Shown here: in pieces, positions 34,507-43,070 of the stretch
Position numbering within the stretch: the stretch's first letter is position 1
Layout: every line of letters begins with the position of its first letter
Assembly: GCA_025056745.1 (NCBI GenBank)
Contig: JANWVQ010000017.1
Span: forward strand, 1-43,070
From: Ignavibacterium sp.
GTDB lineage: Bacteria > Bacteroidota > Ignavibacteria > Ignavibacteriales > Ignavibacteriaceae
Direction: 5' to 3'
Length of the DNA stretch: 43,070 nucleotides
Translations under genes and position numbers: made by a program
Notes under the pieces: generated by a model
Told to the model about the DNA's origin: nothing
Seen by the model: the letters and a program-made list of their open reading frames with translations, nothing else
Databases searched by the model: none

Positions 34507-34761
34507 TTATTTGAATTTGGGTTTTATTTTTTCAAAAGATTTTAATACTCTGTTTTCATTATAAAGCTGTTTCATTTTTTTTAAACAATTAACACAAATA
34601 CAATCTTCATAAATACTCTTTATAAAATCAATTTCATTTTTTGATAATTTAACTGTAAAACATTCGCATTGAGTAATATTTCCAACTTTACACTCAAATT
34701 TAGCTCCACATCTTGGGCATTTTTTTATTTCATATTTATTAATTGATTGATCAACGTTCAT
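34507..34761 (-). CDS. Cysteine-rich CWC-type small protein
   Basis: 84 residues. The N-terminal half contains KKCPRCGAKFECKVGN and ITQCECFTVKL, matching the C-x2-C...C...C-x-C arrangement of the cysteine-rich CWC family (here CEC instead of CWC), and a further CVNC pair (DCICVNCLKKM) that could complete a second metal site. It is probably a small zinc- or metal-binding cytoplasmic protein. Function unknown. It overlaps the upstream 61-residue ORF by 11 bp and belongs to the B12-riboswitch run. Confidence 0.72.
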   Translation of the reverse strand: MNVDQSINKYEIKKCPRCGAKFECKVGNITQCECFTVKLSKNEIDFIKSIYEDCICVNCLKKMKQLYNENRVLKSFEKIKPKFK

Positions 34762-34936
34762 ACAAAAAATACATTTTTGTGCGATTGATTGCCTCTTCTA
34801 TTCCATATTTGAATTTAATAGCTGAAAATATTCTTAGAAATTCTTCTTGTTTGATTTCTTTTCCACCTAATAAAAATTTGCCATCTTTATAAATGATGTT
34901 ATGCTTTTTACAGTTTTTTATTATGTCTTTTAACAT
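34751..34936 (-). CDS. Very small hypothetical protein in the cobalamin locus
   Basis: 61 residues, family not recognised. Sequence is basic and probably folded: a helix (LKDIIKNCKKHN), a beta hairpin (IIYKDGKFLLGGKEI) and two helices (QEEFLRIFSAIKFKYG; EEAINRTKMYFLYER). It starts 6 bp after the propeller gene and its end overlaps the CWC gene by 11 bp, spacing that argues for a real gene. Confidence 0.6.
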   Translation of the reverse strand: MLKDIIKNCKKHNIIYKDGKFLLGGKEIKQEEFLRIFSAIKFKYGIEEAINRTKMYFLYER

Positions 34937-34942
34937 TTTTAT

Positions 34943-36304
34943 TCACTTTCTTATTATCATCTTCTTTACTTGGCTTTCAGAACCAATTGTTAATCTATAG
35001 AAATAAATACCACTTGCTAAAGTATTTAGTTTGGAACTCAATGAATTATTGTCATTAACATAAAAATCTATCTCGTGATAGCCTGCTGGTTTGTAATCAT
35101 CGAGTAAAGTTGCAACTTCATTTCCAAGAATATCATAAATTTTCAATGTTGTATGTCCAGATAAGGAAGAATTCCAGCTAATTTTTGTACTCGACCCTGA
35201 ACTTTCACTAATTATGAATGGGTTGGGATAATTTTGATTTAGTGTAAAATTATCACTGATTAATTTCTCTTCATAATTCGATGATGGATTTACATACTTA
35301 AATAAAACTCTTCTTGGTGCGACACTTGTTTGAAATGTATTTAACACAGTTCCTGTTGAATCTGTAATTATTAAAGTTCCATTGACTGTAAAATTTTTTG
35401 CATCAAGAATGTAGTGCCTTTTATTTATGTAATCGTAAGCATAGCCGTAGTAAAAATTATTTGGAAATGTAGATGTAAAAATTGATGTCACGGTTCTGTT
35501 TAATAGATCTAATGAGACAATATTATTTGTATTAGAAATGAAGAAAATTTTATTTGAACGTCTATCAACTGAAATATCTTTATCAAATCCATAAACTGGC
35601 ACTCTGAAAGAATCAACTATCTGATAGTTATTAATATTTACTTTATATATGATTCCCTTTGATGCATCGCCTGGACAGCCTATAAGTAAATGATTATCAT
35701 TTGTTATTGCTAAAGAAGACGGATCTTTTTTTACAATTATTTTAAAGACAACAGAATCGGTATTTGCATCAATGACACTAACAGTAGAATCCGAGTTTCC
35801 ACCAAATAAACTATTATTCGCAACGAATATTTTATTACCTACAGCGAGAATTTCTTGTGGATATACTCCTACATTAATATTACGTATAAAACTAAGATTG
35901 TTTAAGTTTAGTACTGTAACTTTTGAGGCAGGTCCATTAGTGATATAGATTTTATTATTTGCAATAGCAAGCGAGTATGGATTTATTCCTGCTGTGGCTG
36001 AACTGATCACTGTGCCTAATGTATCAAGTCTATAAATCTTACCATTACTTCCATAATTACCTTGCTCTGTTACGAAAAGATTATCTTGATGTAAAATAAT
36101 ACCATCAGGATATAAGCCCAGATTACCGGGGTTAAAAATGTTTGGTGTAAAAGTGTTGTTAATGTTATTAAAAAGCGACAGAGCAGAGGTATTTGGTGAA
36201 AATCCTCCTTCTGAAAGTATATAAACTTTTGAAAGAATTTGTGAAAAAGAAATATTAAATGCTATAGCCCAAAAAACGGCAATAAAAAAGAAAAATTTTT
36301 TCAT
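34943..36304 (-). CDS. T9SS-exported beta-propeller surface protein, candidate BtuG-like cobalamin-binding protein
   Basis: 453 residues. Signal peptide 1-22 (ending ISFSQ). Residues 25-340 are YncE/NHL-type propeller repeats, for example NPYSLAIANNKIYITNG, YPQEILAVGNKIFVANN and DPSSLAITNDNHLLIGC, enough for about seven blades. The last 95 residues are a type A T9SS sorting domain: LNQNYPNPF, LKIYDILGNEVATLLD, LASGIYFYRL and the terminal KKMIIRK. It follows the BtuB-like receptor by 11 bp under the same riboswitch. In Bacteroides the B12-binding surface propeller BtuG is a lipoprotein next to BtuB; here the export signal would be T9SS. B12 binding is inferred from context and fold. Confidence 0.8.
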   Translation of the reverse strand: MKKFFFFIAVFWAIAFNISFSQILSKVYILSEGGFSPNTSALSLFNNINNTFTPNIFNPGNLGLYPDGIILHQDNLFVTEQGNYGSNGKIYRLDTLGTVISSATAGINPYSLAIANNKIYITNGPASKVTVLNLNNLSFIRNINVGVYPQEILAVGNKIFVANNSLFGGNSDSTVSVIDANTDSVVFKIIVKKDPSSLAITNDNHLLIGCPGDASKGIIYKVNINNYQIVDSFRVPVYGFDKDISVDRRSNKIFFISNTNNIVSLDLLNRTVTSIFTSTFPNNFYYGYAYDYINKRHYILDAKNFTVNGTLIITDSTGTVLNTFQTSVAPRRVLFKYVNPSSNYEEKLISDNFTLNQNYPNPFIISESSGSSTKISWNSSLSGHTTLKIYDILGNEVATLLDDYKPAGYHEIDFYVNDNNSLSSKLNTLASGIYFYRLTIGSESQVKKMIIRK

Positions 36305-36315
36305 ATTTACTCCTT

Positions 36316-38250
36316 TTAATTATTGAATAATAAAGTTAGTTTATAGTTTCTGAGAGGCATTGGATATCCCGATATTATTTGATAATCAAAGTTTAATAGA
36401 TTATTTACTTCAAACTTGAATTTCAGCTCTATATCGAAAAGGTTTAAATCAAAAATTATATTCCCATCAATTAAGTTTATGGGATTTACAGGCTTCAAGT
36501 TTTCAAAATCTGAGAATCTTTTATAATTATGAGAGTAAAACAAATTCAATGTTATTAAATCATATTTGAAAGAAAGGTTGGATTTAAACGAATGTTTTGG
36601 TAAATGAGGAAATTGCTTACCTTTTGTTGGATCATTTGTAAAATCTTCGCTTGTTTTTATTGAGTTAATCATATTATAACCAATATCAAAATCTAAATTT
36701 ATTTTGTCATCAATTTTTTTCTGAATTGATAATGTTATCAAAAAATTTTCTGAAGTTGATGATGCAATATTTACGGGCTTCCAAATGAAATTTCTTGCAG
36801 GGAGCCAAACAATTTTATTATCAGCTTTTATATGAGTATATGTAATGTCAAATGAAATATCGAATAGGTAATTGAATTTGTAAAGAATACCTAATTCTTT
36901 ATTAACAGATTTTTCAGGTAGTAAATTTTTGTTTCCCGCTTCTTTCCAATATAAGTCATTAAAAGTTGGTGCTCTGAAATTATTTCCAATGTTACTTCTT
37001 AATCTAAGATCATTATCATCAAATGGTTTTATATTTACACCGAACTTAAAAGTCAAAACATTTTTCTCGATATCTGAAATAAAATCATACCTAATAGATG
37101 GAAATAAACTTATTTGAGTGATTGGATTTAGGTTTCCACTAATATAAAACGCGTGTAATTCTCTTAACGCTTTAGACTCAATCTGATTACTTGACAATGT
37201 TGCAAATGAGTAATTGTATCCAACAGTGCTTGAAAACTTTTCTTCAACTAGTGTTAAATTCTGTGATAATGAAAGAACAATGTTTTTATAATAACTATTA
37301 ACATTTGGCTTTAGCCTATAATTCATCAAGTTATTTTGAAAGTTAAATGAAGTATTCGATGTGAGCTTTTTGCTAATCTTATTTTCAAGTGATATTAAAT
37401 TATTCCAATTCCTATCTCTCTGATCTGAGTCTGTGGGAGGAGTTCCAATTTCTATTCCGGGAATTCTTTTAAAGTGGTTTATAAAACTAGAATTAATCTT
37501 AATTAAATTGTAATCATTAAAAAAATATTCACTTATAAAACCAATATCATAAAATTCGTGATTTGCATTTTGCCTTTGTTTTTTTATTCTTTGATTACCT
37601 GAATGAAAATAGTAATCATAATCACCATCAGATTTCTCCCGAGTAAGATAGAATTTAGAACTAATTGATTTTATTTGATTAGATAATGCAAAATGATATC
37701 TAAATGTATTATAAGATCCATAAGAAACTGAACCATTGAATCCAAAGGGTAGTGGATAATTGGATTTGTAACTACTTTTTGTTATTAAATTAATTACACC
37801 GCTTATTGCATCACTTCCATAAACAGAACTTAAACCGTTATTAATAATCTCTATTCGTTCTATATTTTCGATAGGTATTAATGATAAATCAACAGTTGAA
37901 TTTTGATAGGAATTTAACTTTACACCATCAATAAGAATTAGAGAATGTTCAGAGCCTAAACCATTAATTGATATTGTTTGTAAAGAAGAGACATTTCCGT
38001 AAGATTTTATAAAAGTCAAAGGCGAGGTTTTTAACTTATCTGATAAAGAAAAGCCATTAGTGTTTTTTAATTTTTCAATATCTAAAATTTCTACCTTTGT
38101 GAATAAGTCGGAGGTTTTAGTTTTTATTCTATTTGCAACAACAGTAACTTCATCCAAAGAATAAAATTTTACTGAGTCTGTTACTTGAGAGAATGTTAAC
38201 AGACTTAATAAATAGAAGTTTATTAAAAACTTACTAATAAAATTTAACAA
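36316..38250 (-). CDS. btuB: TonB-dependent outer-membrane receptor, BtuB-like
   Basis: 644 residues, 22-stranded receptor size. Signal peptide ending LLTFSQ, TonB-box-like DEVTVVANR, plug domain with TISINGLGSEHSLILIDGVK and IERIEIINNGLSSVYGSDA, GVINLITK, then barrel strands. The cobalamin riboswitch directly upstream makes vitamin B12 the likely substrate; the assignment to BtuB rests on that and on receptor size. The start is TTG at 38250 with AGGAG 7 nt upstream; the leader hairpin described below covers this ribosome site. No BtuCDF transporter is in the window. Confidence 0.86.
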   Translation of the reverse strand: MLNFISKFLINFYLLSLLTFSQVTDSVKFYSLDEVTVVANRIKTKTSDLFTKVEILDIEKLKNTNGFSLSDKLKTSPLTFIKSYGNVSSLQTISINGLGSEHSLILIDGVKLNSYQNSTVDLSLIPIENIERIEIINNGLSSVYGSDAISGVINLITKSSYKSNYPLPFGFNGSVSYGSYNTFRYHFALSNQIKSISSKFYLTREKSDGDYDYYFHSGNQRIKKQRQNANHEFYDIGFISEYFFNDYNLIKINSSFINHFKRIPGIEIGTPPTDSDQRDRNWNNLISLENKISKKLTSNTSFNFQNNLMNYRLKPNVNSYYKNIVLSLSQNLTLVEEKFSSTVGYNYSFATLSSNQIESKALRELHAFYISGNLNPITQISLFPSIRYDFISDIEKNVLTFKFGVNIKPFDDNDLRLRSNIGNNFRAPTFNDLYWKEAGNKNLLPEKSVNKELGILYKFNYLFDISFDITYTHIKADNKIVWLPARNFIWKPVNIASSTSENFLITLSIQKKIDDKINLDFDIGYNMINSIKTSEDFTNDPTKGKQFPHLPKHSFKSNLSFKYDLITLNLFYSHNYKRFSDFENLKPVNPINLIDGNIIFDLNLFDIELKFKFEVNNLLNFDYQIISGYPMPLRNYKLTLLFNN

Positions 38251-38289
38251 GAAGTTACTCCTAAGTTTTTATCAACTAAAAGTAACTTC
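38251..38289 (-). promoter_or_regulatory. Ribosome-site-masking hairpin of the btuB leader
   Basis: On the minus strand GAAGTTACT (38289-38281) can pair perfectly with AGTAACTTC (38259-38251), with a 21-nt loop. The stem touches the TTG start codon and takes up the last two bases of the AGGAG ribosome site; the rest lies at the loop edge. It is a credible translational expression platform for the riboswitch. Confidence 0.6.
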
Positions 38290-38329
38290 GCAATTAAAAG
38301 TTGTGAGAAACGACAGAAGAGTTCTATCG

Positions 38330-38537
38330 TTAATCAAACCTTTGACGCGAAGGTTGATTAAAAAGATTTTTACAGCAGGTCTCCTGGCTTATTGAAGTTG
38401 CGAAATACAACTTCAAATCACAGTTGCGCGACAGCGTCGGATTTTCACCGAACTTCCCTATAATTTCCCTTGTCCATTTACTGAGTTTTCTATTTTACAA
38501 TCAAACGTCAATAAGTGGATGGGAACACTGTAAAAAT
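38330..38537 (-). ncRNA. Cobalamin riboswitch
   Basis: Read on the minus strand. The B12 box AGCCAGGAGACCTGCTGT lies at 38389-38372. The core GGGAAGTTCGGTGAAAATCC and the following GCGCAACTGT match the conserved aptamer core. A 10-bp P1 stem pairs ATTTTTACAG (38537-38528) with CTGTAAAAAT (38375-38366). A further hairpin at 38361-38330, TTAATCAACCTT with AAAGGTTTGATTAA, has loop CGCGTCA; its GCGTC can pair with GACGC in the aptamer (the L5-L13 kissing contact known for this class). This accounts for most of the gap between btuB and sdhC. It should switch off the btuB run when cobalamin is plentiful. Confidence 0.95.
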
Positions 38538-38742
38538 TTTGAAAGAACTATTCTAATATAGTTTTTGTTTGATAATTATACAAATGAATCAAAAATTTTA
38601 ACAAAAAATTTTTTTTAATAAGTTTGAATTAGAAATATTGATTTTTATTAATCATAAAGGTTGTTGCATTCATAATGAAAAAATTTATTCTGGATCTTAA
38701 AACACTTCACTTAACCAATTTAACTCAACAAAGGAGTGGTAA
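38538..38742. other. Remainder of the btuB/sdhC divergent intergenic region
   Basis: About 205 bp, AT-rich, without a gene. Besides the leftward promoter it holds TAAGTTTG (38619-38626, plus strand), a possible -7 element for sdhC without a good upstream partner, and the sdhC ribosome site AAAGGAG just before 38743. Confidence 0.5.
38575..38604 (-). promoter_or_regulatory. Promoter of the btuB riboswitch transcript
   Basis: Minus strand: TTGTTA (38604-38599), 18-nt spacer, TATAAT (38580-38575). The -10 is a perfect sigma70-type consensus, and the start would fall about 30 nt before the riboswitch P1 stem. Confidence 0.55.
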
Positions 38743-39417
38743 ATGGACTGGTTAAAAACTTTTCTAAACTCATCAATAGGTAAAAAGTTTCTAATGGCTT
38801 TAACAGGCAGTTTTTTAATCATTTTTTTAATAATTCATTTAATTGGTAATATTACATTATTTTTTGGACCTGAGGCTTTTAATGGATATGTAAAAAAATT
38901 AGCCTCAATAAAACCTTTAATTAGAGTAATTGAAGTAGTCTTATTTTCTGCTTTTCTATTGCATATATTTAATGGGGTTCGTCTATGGATTGAAAATAAA
39001 AAAGCAAGACCTGTCGAATACAAAATCAATGGCTCAGATAAAAATAGCTCTATTTTTTCAAGAACAATGTTTGTTTCAGGTTCAATAGTTTTTATTTTCT
39101 TAGTTTTACACTTAGGGACATTCTTTTGGAGATTCAATATTCACGACCCTATGAACCTTGCAAGTCAACATAAATATTATGAGATCGTAACTCATTTTTT
39201 CTCTTACTGGTGGTATGTTTTGGTGTATGTAATCGCAATGATACTACTTGGTTTTCATCTTAACCACGGTTTTCAAAGTGCTTTTCAGACTTTTGGATTG
39301 AATAATAAAAAATACACTCCATTTATAAAGAAGCTCGGAACAATTTATGCCATAATTATGGCGGTTGGTTTCGCTTCAATGCCTATTTACTTTTTTCTGA
39401 TAGGAGGTGCTAAATGA
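38743..39417 (+). CDS. sdhC: Succinate dehydrogenase/fumarate reductase cytochrome b subunit
   Basis: Membrane anchor that carries heme and the quinone site of complex II. 224 residues with five hydrophobic helices and the Bacteroidota/b558-type layout: [32 protein letters not shown] (first heme-ligand region), [32 protein letters not shown] and [18 protein letters not shown]. Single fused cytochrome b subunit, so no sdhD is expected. SD AAAGGAG precedes the ATG; its stop overlaps sdhA by 4 bp (ATGA). Confidence 0.94.
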   Translation: MDWLKTFLNSSIGKKFLMALTGSFLIIFLIIHLIGNITLFFGPEAFNGYVKKLASIKPLIRVIEVVLFSAFLLHIFNGVRLWIENKKARPVEYKINGSDKNSSIFSRTMFVSGSIVFIFLVLHLGTFFWRFNIHDPMNLASQHKYYEIVTHFFSYWWYVLVYVIAMILLGFHLNHGFQSAFQTFGLNNKKYTPFIKKLGTIYAIIMAVGFASMPIYFFLIGGAK

Positions 39418-41324
39418 TAAAATTAGACTCTAAAATCCCTTCGGGTAATATTTCTGAAAAATGGACAAATCATAAATTCAACTTAAAACTTGTCAATCCA
39501 GCAAATAAAAGAAAATATACGATAATTGTCGTCGGAACTGGTTTAGCTGGTGCTTCAGCATCAGCAACCTTAGGCGAATTAGGTTATAATGTTTTAACTT
39601 TTACATTTCACGATAGTGCAAGAAGAGCACATTCTATTGCAGCTCAAGGTGGAATAAACGCAGCAAAAAATTATCAAAACGATGGAGATTCAATATTTAG
39701 ACTTTTTTATGACACAATTAAAGGTGGAGATTTCAGAGCTCGAGAAGCTAATGTCTATAGACTTGCTGAAGTCAGTGGAAATATAATTGATCAATGTGTG
39801 TCACAAGGAGTTCCTTTTGCAAGAGAATACGGTGGACTTTTAGATAATCGTTCGTTTGGTGGTGCACAAGTCTCTAGAACTTTTTATGCAAAAGGTCAAA
39901 CTGGTCAACAGCTTTTGCTTGGAGCTGTTGCCTCAATGAACCGACAAATTGATCTTGGAAATGTTAAGTTGTTCACAAGAAGAGAAATGTTAGATTTAGT
40001 AGTGATCGATGGTCAAGCTAAAGGAATTGTTGTAAGAAATTTGATCACTGGTGAAATTGAAAAATACTCTGCACACGCAGTTGTATTAGCAACAGGTGGA
40101 TATTCTAATGTATTTTTCCTATCAACTAATGCAATGAATTGTAACGCCACAGCTATTTGGAGAGCTCATAAAAGAGGGGCTTTGTTTGCTAATCCTTGCT
40201 TTACTCAAATACATCCTACTTGCTTACCAATTCACGGTGAATCGCAATCAAAGCTAACTCTGATGAGTGAGTCGCTTAGAAATGATGGAAGAGTTTGGGT
40301 ATCAAAATTCAAAAATGATATGAGACATCCTAATGATATTCCTGAAGAGGAAAGAGATTATTATTTAGAGAGAAAATATCCATCGTTTGGTAATTTATCT
40401 CCAAGAGATATATCATCACGAGCAGCGAAAGAAGTTTGTGATGAAGGTAGAGGCGTTCACGGAGGCGATGCCGTTTATTTGGACTTTAGAGATGCAATTA
40501 AAAGACTTGGGAAAAAAGTAATCGAAGAAAGATATGGTAATCTATTCGAAATATATCAAACTATTACAGGCGAAAATCCTTATGAAGTTCCAATGAAAAT
40601 TTATCCGGCTCCACATTACACGATGGGTGGATTGTGGGTTGATTATAATTTAATGAGCAACATACCTGGATTATTTGTTATAGGAGAAGCCAATTTTTCA
40701 GATCACGGAGCTAATAGATTAGGAGCTTCTGCTCTGATGCAAGGTTTAGCAGATGGGTATTTTATTATCCCTTACACTATGGGTGATTATCTTGCTTCAT
40801 ATAAACCTTCATTAGTTGAAACTTCTCATCCAGAATTTGAAAAAGTTAAGAATGATGTTGAAGATTTGACAAAAAGATTGTTATCAATTAAAGGAAAAAG
40901 AACAGTTGATGATATACACAAGCAATTAGGTAGAATTATGTGGGATAAAGTTGGAATGTCAAGAAATGAAAAAGGTCTTAAAGAAGCTATTTCACAAATT
41001 AGAGAATTAAGAGATGAATTCTGGTCAAATGTAAACGTACCCGGTAGTGGTAACGACGTAAATCAAACATTAGAACGAGCTGGTAGAGTTGCTGATTATC
41101 TTGAACTCGGTGAGTTGATGGCCATTGATGCACTTCACAGAAATGAATCTTGCGGTGGACATTTTAGAGAAGAATACCAATATGAAGATGGAGAAGCAAA
41201 AAGAGATGATGAAAATTATTCTTATGTTGCCGCTTGGGAAATGAAAGATAACTTTAATTGGGAACTACACAAGGAAAATTTAACTTTTGAATATGTAAAA
41301 CCAACAGTCAGGAGTTACAAATAA
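39414..41324 (+). CDS. sdhA: Succinate dehydrogenase/fumarate reductase flavoprotein subunit
   Basis: FAD-containing catalytic subunit that interconverts succinate and fumarate. 636 residues. FAD motif [19 protein letters not shown] (near 41-59), the covalent-FAD histidine region [51 protein letters not shown], the active-site HPTCLP region and [34 protein letters not shown]. This matches the longer Bacteroidota type (about 640). The stop overlaps sdhB by one base (TAATG). Confidence 0.96.
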   Translation: MIKLDSKIPSGNISEKWTNHKFNLKLVNPANKRKYTIIVVGTGLAGASASATLGELGYNVLTFTFHDSARRAHSIAAQGGINAAKNYQNDGDSIFRLFYDTIKGGDFRAREANVYRLAEVSGNIIDQCVSQGVPFAREYGGLLDNRSFGGAQVSRTFYAKGQTGQQLLLGAVASMNRQIDLGNVKLFTRREMLDLVVIDGQAKGIVVRNLITGEIEKYSAHAVVLATGGYSNVFFLSTNAMNCNATAIWRAHKRGALFANPCFTQIHPTCLPIHGESQSKLTLMSESLRNDGRVWVSKFKNDMRHPNDIPEEERDYYLERKYPSFGNLSPRDISSRAAKEVCDEGRGVHGGDAVYLDFRDAIKRLGKKVIEERYGNLFEIYQTITGENPYEVPMKIYPAPHYTMGGLWVDYNLMSNIPGLFVIGEANFSDHGANRLGASALMQGLADGYFIIPYTMGDYLASYKPSLVETSHPEFEKVKNDVEDLTKRLLSIKGKRTVDDIHKQLGRIMWDKVGMSRNEKGLKEAISQIRELRDEFWSNVNVPGSGNDVNQTLERAGRVADYLELGELMAIDALHRNESCGGHFREEYQYEDGEAKRDDENYSYVAAWEMKDNFNWELHKENLTFEYVKPTVRSYK

Positions 41325-42097
41325 TGGAATCAAAAAAGTTAAATCTTAAACTCAAAATTTGGAGACAGAAAAATTCTAATTCAGTTGGAAGCTTCGTTGA
41401 TTACAATGTAACTGTCTCACCTGATGCATCGTTTTTAGAAATGTTAGATGAATTAAATAATAATTTAGAATCTCAAGGACTTGAACCGATAGCTTTTGAA
41501 AGTGATTGTCGTGAAGGTATTTGCGGAACTTGCGGTTTAGTAATAAACGGACAACCACACGGACCTATTCCAAGAATAGCTACTTGCCAGCTTCATATGA
41601 GAAATTTCAAAGATGGCGACACAATTTGGGTTGAACCATTCAGAGCAAAAGCTTTTCCAGTTATAAAAGATTTAATGGTTGATCGCTCAGCATTTGATAA
41701 AATTCTTCAGGCTGGGGGTTACATTTCATCGAATGTTGGTGGTGCACCCGACGCAAATTCAATATTAATTCCAAAAGAGGTAGCATCAGAAGCTTTCGAT
41801 GCTGCATCTTGTATTGGATGTGGTGCTTGTGTAGCAGCTTGCAAGAATGCTTCAGCAATGTTATTTGTATCAGCCAAAATATCTCATCTTGGACTTTTGC
41901 CTCAAGGTCAACCAGAAAGATATAGAAGAGTTGAAAGAATGATTAAAGTAATGGATGAACTTGGTTTTGGAAGTTGTACAAATACCTATGCTTGCGAAGC
42001 TGAATGCCCTAAAGGTATATCAGTTAAATTTATTGCACGAATGAATAGAGATTATCTCGCTGCAAAATTAAAAGCATCAAAAAGTGAAGTTGCATAA
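41324..42097 (+). CDS. sdhB: Succinate dehydrogenase/fumarate reductase iron-sulfur subunit
   Basis: Carries electrons from the flavoprotein to the quinone site. 257 residues with three clusters: [2Fe-2S] ligands in [18 protein letters not shown] (about 63-80) plus the later TCQ cysteine, and two C-rich motifs [13 protein letters not shown] and [15 protein letters not shown] for the [4Fe-4S] and [3Fe-4S] clusters. The ligand set is complete. Another gene begins 12 bp after its stop. Confidence 0.96.
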   Translation: MESKKLNLKLKIWRQKNSNSVGSFVDYNVTVSPDASFLEMLDELNNNLESQGLEPIAFESDCREGICGTCGLVINGQPHGPIPRIATCQLHMRNFKDGDTIWVEPFRAKAFPVIKDLMVDRSAFDKILQAGGYISSNVGGAPDANSILIPKEVASEAFDAASCIGCGACVAACKNASAMLFVSAKISHLGLLPQGQPERYRRVERMIKVMDELGFGSCTNTYACEAECPKGISVKFIARMNRDYLAAKLKASKSEVA

Positions 42098-42109
42098 TCA
42101 CAACCTTAA

Positions 42110-43070
42110 ATGCTTAAAGAATTAGTTTTCAATTTATTAAACTTAAACTTCGAAAAATTAAATTTTAAGAATGATTTTCTGAGCTATAAAGATATAATTG
42201 ATTCAAATGTTCATCCTGCAATAAAAAATTATATCCAAGCTGAGACTAAAATTCTCTTTCAAAAAGATTTATACACTCTAAAGAAAAAATCTATATTTAA
42301 TTATTCTTCGAAAAAAATTTATTTCTTATTTGATGAGATTTTCAAAGAGACTATAAAATCGACTTTTTTAAATCAAGAGGATATAAAAAATCTATTTCTT
42401 CAAGCTATATCCTTTAATATTAGTCATTTGATAAAACCTAATTGGTCTCTTAAAAAATTAATTTTCAACGATAAAAAAAATATTGGGATAAATGACTTCT
42501 ATTATTTTTTAGACTATGCTTTTTTCTATCCTTATCAAAAAAAAATAATTCAAAATTATTTCGGCAAAAAAGATTTAATCTCTGTTGATGCTGATGATTT
42601 TGAGAAATTATTACAAAAAATAGATCAAAAACTTTTTTCTGAATATAAGAAAGAGATAATACTAGATTTCATAAATAATTCAATAGAATTTCTTGAATTA
42701 GTTTCAAATAAATTGATACCAAATGAAGTTGTTTATAGTTTTCTAAATGATAAATCACTAAATGAAGAAGCTAAAATTTTCAAAGATTACATCTCAAATA
42801 AAAATGATAATGTAATTAACGAAGCAGAACTTCTGGAATTATTTTCACTCAATTTTTCTCCAGATAAAGAATTATCTTCTCAAATGAATGATAAAAATAA
42901 GTCAGAATTTGAAGAAGAATCAGAAACTGAAAAAATAAAATCTTACGAAAACTTGAAAGTAAATCATAAGAAAATTGAGGACACAATCACCAAGCAAGAA
43001 ACTCTATCTCTTTTTGATGATATCAAAGAATCAAATGAAATTGAACTTGAAAAAGAAATAAAATATTCGA
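42110..43070 (+). CDS. Unrecognised protein, partial (C-terminus beyond window)
   Basis: I translated this myself: ATG 42110 opens a frame of 320 codons that runs off the window. No signal peptide or membrane helix. The sequence is rich in Lys, Asn, Phe, Ile and Glu and looks helical; the segment NLFLQAISFNISHLIKPNWS and FYYFLDYAFFYPYQKKIIQN are the most structured. From about residue 255 it becomes acidic and repetitive (EFEEESETEKIKS), probably disordered. It starts 12 bp after sdhB and is probably cotranscribed, but I see no link to complex II. Codon use is as AT-rich as its neighbours. Confidence 0.65.
   Translation, partial: MLKELVFNLLNLNFEKLNFKNDFLSYKDIIDSNVHPAIKNYIQAETKILFQKDLYTLKKKSIFNYSSKKIYFLFDEIFKETIKSTFLNQEDIKNLFLQAISFNISHLIKPNWSLKKLIFNDKKNIGINDFYYFLDYAFFYPYQKKIIQNYFGKKDLISVDADDFEKLLQKIDQKLFSEYKKEIILDFINNSIEFLELVSNKLIPNEVVYSFLNDKSLNEEAKIFKDYISNKNDNVINEAELLELFSLNFSPDKELSSQMNDKNKSEFEEESETEKIKSYENLKVNHKKIEDTITKQETLSLFDDIKESNEIELEKEIKYS

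Noticed and set aside
38835-39137. Minus-strand 100-residue ORF
   Set aside because: Antisense to sdhC, whose membrane helices and heme region are clear.
1-43070. Mobile element, prophage, CRISPR array or defence island
   Set aside because: No integrase, transposase, phage structural gene, regularly spaced repeat or known defence gene was found; the UvrD-type helicase alone has ordinary repair features.

Overview
The window is AT-rich (GC roughly 30 percent by eye), densely packed bacterial chromosome. It reads as ordinary chromosome rather than a phage or island: I see no integrase, transposase, tRNA, rRNA or CRISPR array. The best fit is the Bacteroidota/Chlorobi/Ignavibacteria group, probably an ignavibacterium. 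The pointers are a C-terminal type IX secretion sorting domain with the NYPNPF signature, a TonB-dependent receptor, a Bacteroidota-style SdhCAB, a parA-parB-DUF5683 cluster, and several TAnnTTTG elements upstream of genes. Clear Shine-Dalgarno sequences (AGGAG, AAGGAGG) precede many starts, which is less typical of Bacteroidia proper and agrees with Ignavibacteria. The placement is inferred from gene content, not from a marker tree.

Layout. Positions 1-4049 (minus strand) hold a run of floA, a one-helix membrane protein, a UvrD/PcrA-type helicase and a 5'-nucleotidase cut by the window edge. clpC (4317-6803, plus) is alone and ends in a strong terminator. From 6904 to 17305 there are two tight plus-strand runs: pterin dehydratase, pyrE and an MscS channel; then a SpoIIE-type phosphatase, an aldehyde dehydrogenase, an MgtC/DUF4010 membrane protein, truA, an SDR reductase, a DUF2231-like membrane protein, a small outer-membrane barrel, an enoyl-CoA hydratase and a degenerate deacetylase-like protein. 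From 17308 to 20649 (minus) lie rqcH, a small secreted protein and a secreted nucleotide phosphodiesterase.

From 20669 to 31304 a long plus-strand run carries a PASTA protein, rpe, folP, cdaA, a GT2 glycosyltransferase, a CHAD protein, a UPF0173 hydrolase, parA, parB, a DUF5683 protein, a zinc-ribbon/Yip1-like protein, nadB and phenylalanine hydroxylase. Next comes a divergent pair, a C39-like cysteine peptidase (minus, with an isochorismatase-family hydrolase behind it) and a D-Ala-D-Ala-ligase-like ATP-grasp enzyme (plus).

Positions 33906-38604 form a minus-strand cobalamin-uptake locus: a TATAAT promoter, a cobalamin riboswitch with an apparent ribosome-site-masking hairpin, a BtuB-like receptor, a beta-propeller protein carrying a T9SS tail (a candidate BtuG counterpart), two very small proteins (one a cysteine-rich CWC-type) and a DUF6580 membrane protein. 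The window closes with sdhCAB and the first 320 codons of an unrecognised gene.

Functional threads: pterin metabolism (FolP, pterin dehydratase, phenylalanine hydroxylase), c-di-AMP synthesis (CdaA), chromosome partition (ParAB), protein quality control (ClpC, RqcH), and vitamin B12 capture at the cell surface. The two places most worth following up are the B12 locus with its T9SS-exported propeller and the C39 peptidase/ATP-grasp pair.
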